DNA of 7,601 bases from RGIG8748 sp045578205 (GTDB lineage: Bacteria > Bacillota > Clostridia > UMGS1810): contig JAZNJU010000095.1 in assembly GCA_045578205.1 (NCBI GenBank), positions 1-7,601 on the forward strand. The letters are read 5' to 3'. Shown here in pieces: positions 5,740 through 7,601 of this stretch (its first letter is position 1; each line of letters starts with the position of its first letter). The translations under genes were made by a program, and so were the position numbers. The notes below the pieces were generated by a model. The model saw only the letters and a list, made by a program, of their open reading frames with translations, ran no database searches and had not been told where the DNA came from.

Positions 5740-6594
5740 ATGAATGTAATGTTTCCCATATGTAACGATGCAATAAAACTCGCTTGCGAAACCAAGAGTT
5801 TCGCCTGCTTTTATTCCAATACTCCCCCTCCGGGCAACAGTATCCATATGCACGACTGTCACGAAATACTTTTTTGCCTAAAGGGAAGCGGAAAAGTTTT
5901 TGTGGATGACAAAACATATAACCTGGAAAGCGGAAATGTGTATGTTACAAACCAATTTGAAGCACATATGTTTCTTCCCGATGACCCAAACGATTTTGAA
6001 AGATACATTCTGGAGATAGACCCTGCTTTTCTCTACACAACATCTACGGAAAACACGGATCTCGGAACTTGCTTTTCCATAAGAAACGAAAGTATATCCC
6101 ACAAAATCGAACTGTCCGACAAGTATTTTTCCAAACTTACGGAACTTTTTCAAAACCTTGCAAAAGACTATGAATTCGGAGATGACGTGCTGAAAACAAT
6201 AAGCGCTACTGCGATAATCACCATTGTGAATGACCTTTTTGAAAAGCAGAGCAAAAGTTCCCTTTATCGCTCGTCACTTGAAAACAAAACCGTGGACACG
6301 GCAGTAAAGTATATAAACAGGAACTTTTCCAAACAGTTAAATCTGGAATTGGTTGCAAAAAATTCATTTGTTTCCGTAAAAGAACTTTGCCGTCTTTTTA
6401 AAAAACATCTGGGAACAACCGTCAGCAAATACATAATGAGCAAACGTATAAGCGAAGCAAAGAAACTTCTGAAAAACGGTGCCGGTGTTCAGACCGCCTC
6501 TGAAAAATGCGGTTTTTCAGACTACACAAGTTTCATAAGGGCATTTAACCGAACCGTGGGGATATCGCCCGGAAAATACAAAAAAAACATCTGA
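5740..6594 (+). CDS. AraC-family transcriptional regulator with N-terminal cupin sensor domain
   Basis: A 284-residue DNA-binding regulator. The N-terminal half resembles the AraC cupin ligand pocket: IHMHDCHEILFCLKGSGKVF (35-54), a YNLESGNVYV strand pair (60-69) and His76 in EAHMFLP. A helical linker follows (about 120-185). The C-terminal AraC DNA-binding domain has a first helix-turn-helix at about 201-222 (LELVAKNSFVSVKELCRLF) and a second at about 251-273 (TASEKCGFSDYTSFIRAFN), closing with GISPGKYKKN as is usual. AAGGAG lies 8 bases before the ATG. It is divergent from the M20 peptidase across 150 bases, so that gene and anything co-transcribed with it is the natural target; autoregulation is also possible. 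The effector is unknown. No terminator is visible after it, so read-through into the next gene may occur. Confidence 0.93.
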   Translation: MNVMFPICNDAIKLACETKSFACFYSNTPPPGNSIHMHDCHEILFCLKGSGKVFVDDKTYNLESGNVYVTNQFEAHMFLPDDPNDFERYILEIDPAFLYTTSTENTDLGTCFSIRNESISHKIELSDKYFSKLTELFQNLAKDYEFGDDVLKTISATAIITIVNDLFEKQSKSSLYRSSLENKTVDTAVKYINRNFSKQLNLELVAKNSFVSVKELCRLFKKHLGTTVSKYIMSKRISEAKKLLKNGAGVQTASEKCGFSDYTSFIRAFNRTVGISPGKYKKNI

Positions 6595-6600
6595 CACAAA

Positions 6601-6629
6601 TTGACATTCCTTGTAAATTGTGATATGAT
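6601..6629 (+). promoter_or_regulatory. Sigma-A promoter of the acidic membrane protein gene
   Basis: TTGACA (6601-6606), 17-base spacer, TATGAT (6624-6629), one mismatch from consensus. It starts 7 bases after the AraC-gene stop. The predicted start near 6636 leaves about 24 bases before the ATG, with AAGGAG at 6646-6651. Confidence 0.8.
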
Positions 6630-6659
6630 GAACAAAAATTTCAAAAAGGAGCAAACAAA

Positions 6660-7253
6660 ATGTTTCAAAGCAAAAAATCTGTAATAGTGGGTCTTCTGTG
6701 CTTTTTAATTGCAATTTCGGGAATTCTCATTTCCACCAATTCTTCAGTTCTTAACCTTCCTGTTATGAAATTGGCGCTTGACGATGAAGCCGAAGACCAA
6801 TTTAATGAAATGATTGAAGAGATTGAGGATGAACTGGATAATGCCGATGACGATGAAATTGAAGAATTCGAAGACGAAACCGGAATCAAAATCGAAAAAT
6901 TTGTCAAGTTATTTTCCAAGCCCTCACTTAACAACTACATAAAACTGGTTAATATATTGGAAGATGTTGACGGTGATAAATTTGGTGCAGGTGATTTTGA
7001 CGCAGATGCCGAAGAGGTAAAGATTTTCGGTATTATCCGCACAGTAATTGTTGTGTACGGTCTCTTTGTAGCACTTCTTTCACTTCTTGGTGCCCTGCTT
7101 AAAAAGCGTGTGTTCAGCGTGCTTGCAATAATATTCTCACTGCTTTACTTCTTTGCACTTGTAAGCGTAGTTATGGGAATAATCTTCATAGTTTTCTCCG
7201 TCGTTCACATAGCAATACTCACAAAAGACAGAAAAAGCATAGCAGTACAATAA
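6660..7253 (+). CDS. Hypothetical membrane protein with highly acidic extramembrane segment
   Basis: I do not recognise this 197-residue protein. It has an N-terminal hydrophobic helix (about 7-25, preceded by KK, either a membrane anchor or an uncleaved signal), a long hydrophilic segment (about 37-120), and hydrophobic stretches at about 122-147 and 151-188, the latter long enough for two helices. The hydrophilic part is extremely acidic: 21 of the 34 residues from 41 to 74 are Asp or Glu and no Lys or Arg occurs between Lys37 and Lys77. A second acidic patch is EDVDGDKFGAGDFDADAEE (101-119). With Lys5 and Lys6 inside the cell, this loop would face outward, where it could bind cations. It has its own promoter, a good ribosome binding site 8 bases before the ATG, and a strong terminator, so it is probably a single-gene unit. 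The coding frame is well supported; the function is unknown. Confidence 0.85.
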   Translation: MFQSKKSVIVGLLCFLIAISGILISTNSSVLNLPVMKLALDDEAEDQFNEMIEEIEDELDNADDDEIEEFEDETGIKIEKFVKLFSKPSLNNYIKLVNILEDVDGDKFGAGDFDADAEEVKIFGIIRTVIVVYGLFVALLSLLGALLKKRVFSVLAIIFSLLYFFALVSVVMGIIFIVFSVVHIAILTKDRKSIAVQ

Positions 7254-7258
7254 CGCAT

Positions 7259-7293
7259 AAAAACTTCCGGATTTTATTTCGGAAGTTTTTTTT
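7259..7293 (+). terminator. Rho-independent terminator after the membrane protein gene
   Basis: AAAAACTTCCG (7259-7269) pairs perfectly with CGGAAGTTTTT (7280-7290) around a 10-base loop, and the T run continues to 7293. It starts 6 bases after the stop codon and separates this gene from the ileS promoter. Confidence 0.92.
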
Positions 7294-7323
7294 GCCATTT
7301 TCACGTTAATCACTTTCAAAATA

Positions 7324-7352
7324 TTGACATTTTTCCTGCTTGGTTGTATAAT
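7324..7352 (+). promoter_or_regulatory. Sigma-A promoter of ileS
   Basis: TTGACA (7324-7329), 17-base spacer, TATAAT (7347-7352): full consensus. The predicted start near 7359 lies within the left arm of the inverted repeat at 7355-7388 and gives a 5' leader of about 60 bases. Confidence 0.88.
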
Positions 7353-7354
7353 AT

Positions 7355-7388
7355 TTAAGCACACGGGAGTCGAACCCCGTGTGCTTAA
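7355..7388 (+). repeat. Perfect 13-bp inverted repeat at the ileS transcription start
   Basis: TTAAGCACACGGG (7355-7367) and CCCGTGTGCTTAA (7376-7388) are exact reverse complements separated by AGTCGAAC. As RNA this makes a stable hairpin at or very near the 5' end of the ileS message; as DNA it is a palindrome beside the -10 box. No T run follows, so it is not a normal terminator. It could be an mRNA-stabilising 5' hairpin, an operator, or part of an unrecognised control element. On the minus strand the tip reads GGGTTCGACTCCC, like a tRNA or tmRNA T-arm. Confidence 0.8.
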
Positions 7389-7400
7389 GTTAATGAGTAT

Positions 7401-7418
7401 AAATAACGGAGGTTATTT
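7401..7418 (+). promoter_or_regulatory. ileS ribosome binding site in the loop of a small hairpin
   Basis: AAATAAC (7401-7407) and GTTATTT (7412-7418) are perfect complements flanking GGAG, so the Shine-Dalgarno sequence GGAGG (7408-7412) would sit in and beside a tetraloop. Spacing to the ATG at 7422 is 9 bases. The AT-rich 7-bp stem is weak, and whether it forms in the cell is not known. Confidence 0.6.
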
Positions 7419-7421
7419 TCA

Positions 7422-7601
7422 ATGTATAACAAAGTCGACAATAATCTGAATTTCGTTCAGAGAGAAAAGATTATCGAACAGTTCTGGAAAGACAACAATA
7501 TATTCAAAAAATCCATCGACATCCGCGAGAACTGTCCTACCTATTCTTTCTACGACGGTCCTCCGACCGCCAACGGAAAACCACACATAGGCCACGTTCT
7601 T
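7422..7601 (+). CDS. ileS: Isoleucyl-tRNA synthetase, N-terminal 60 residues (runs off the window)
   Basis: Charges tRNA-Ile with isoleucine; class I aminoacyl-tRNA synthetase. Only the first 60 codons are visible: an N-terminal NFVQREKIIEQFWKDNNIFKKS helix region typical of clostridial IleRS, then YSFYDGPPTANGKPHIGHVL (41-60), which carries the HIGH ATP-binding signature at 55-58. The DGPPTANGKPH context distinguishes it from ValRS and LeuRS. The KMSKS motif, editing domain and C-terminal domain lie beyond the edge. The ATG follows GGAGG by 9 bases and the gene has its own consensus promoter. No T-box leader is present, which is unusual for clostridial ileS. The opening codons favour C at the third position (AAC, GTC, GAC, TTC, ATC), consistent with high expression. 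Confidence 0.96.
   Translation, partial: MYNKVDNNLNFVQREKIIEQFWKDNNIFKKSIDIRENCPTYSFYDGPPTANGKPHIGHVL

Noticed and set aside
6665..6934. Minus-strand Ser-rich open frame opposite the acidic membrane protein
   Set aside because: The serine runs are the reverse complement of the Asp/Glu codons of the real gene; there is no ribosome binding site or promoter of its own.
6960..7000. EF-hand-like calcium loop in DVDGDKFGAGDF of the membrane protein
   Set aside because: The spacing of the first aspartates fits, but the required glycine at position 6 is Lys and position 12 is Phe, not Glu or Asp.
7355..7388. Hairpin before ileS as an intrinsic terminator or as a tRNA gene end
   Set aside because: No T run follows on either strand at the right place, and only the T-arm tip resembles a tRNA; there is no acceptor, D-arm or anticodon arm.

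Overview
The window looks like chromosomal DNA of a low-to-moderate GC Gram-positive bacterium of the class Clostridia, probably an uncultured gut-type lineage. The signs are sigma-A promoters at or near consensus (TTGACA-17-TATAAT), AGGAGG-type ribosome binding sites, a clostridial-style isoleucyl-tRNA synthetase N-terminus, and Clostridia-like AroC and PheA sequences. The genus cannot be fixed from the sequence. I see no mobile element, CRISPR array, rRNA or complete tRNA gene.

Left part (1-4232, minus strand): a tightly packed aromatic amino acid operon, transcribed right to left in the order pheA (chorismate mutase-prephenate dehydratase-ACT), aroB (3-dehydroquinate synthase), aroC (chorismate synthase), and a shikimate dehydrogenase-shikimate kinase fusion (aroE-aroK) that runs off the left edge. 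Two junctions are 4-base ATGA overlaps and the third is a 10-base gap holding the ribosome binding site. Together these enzymes supply several shikimate-pathway steps and the branch to phenylalanine. The dehydroquinase, EPSP synthase and DAHP synthase are not in view.

Middle (4233-5739): upstream of pheA there is a 39-codon reading frame (4320-4439, minus) with its own ribosome binding site, in which 10 residues are Phe and 4 are Tyr. It is followed by a minus-strand intrinsic terminator just before pheA. The end of the reading frame can pair with the terminator's 5' arm (antiterminator), and an earlier segment can pair with that same end (protector). This is the layout of a ribosome-mediated Phe/Tyr attenuator and is the most interesting signal in the window. 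The leader starts 16 bases after an M20-family metallopeptidase gene, which has a perfect consensus promoter. I see no convincing separate promoter for the leader, so peptidase, leader and aro genes may form one transcript, with most aro expression decided at the attenuator.

Right part (5740-7601, plus strand): a divergent AraC-family regulator; a small membrane protein of unknown function with a very acidic extramembrane segment, its own promoter and a strong terminator; and the start of ileS, driven by a perfect consensus promoter. The ileS leader is only about 60 bases, so it cannot hold a T-box. Instead it carries a perfect 13-bp hairpin at the predicted transcription start and a second small hairpin that puts the Shine-Dalgarno core in its loop.

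All functional calls come from motif recognition by eye. RNA folds and promoter calls are pattern-based and were not computed.
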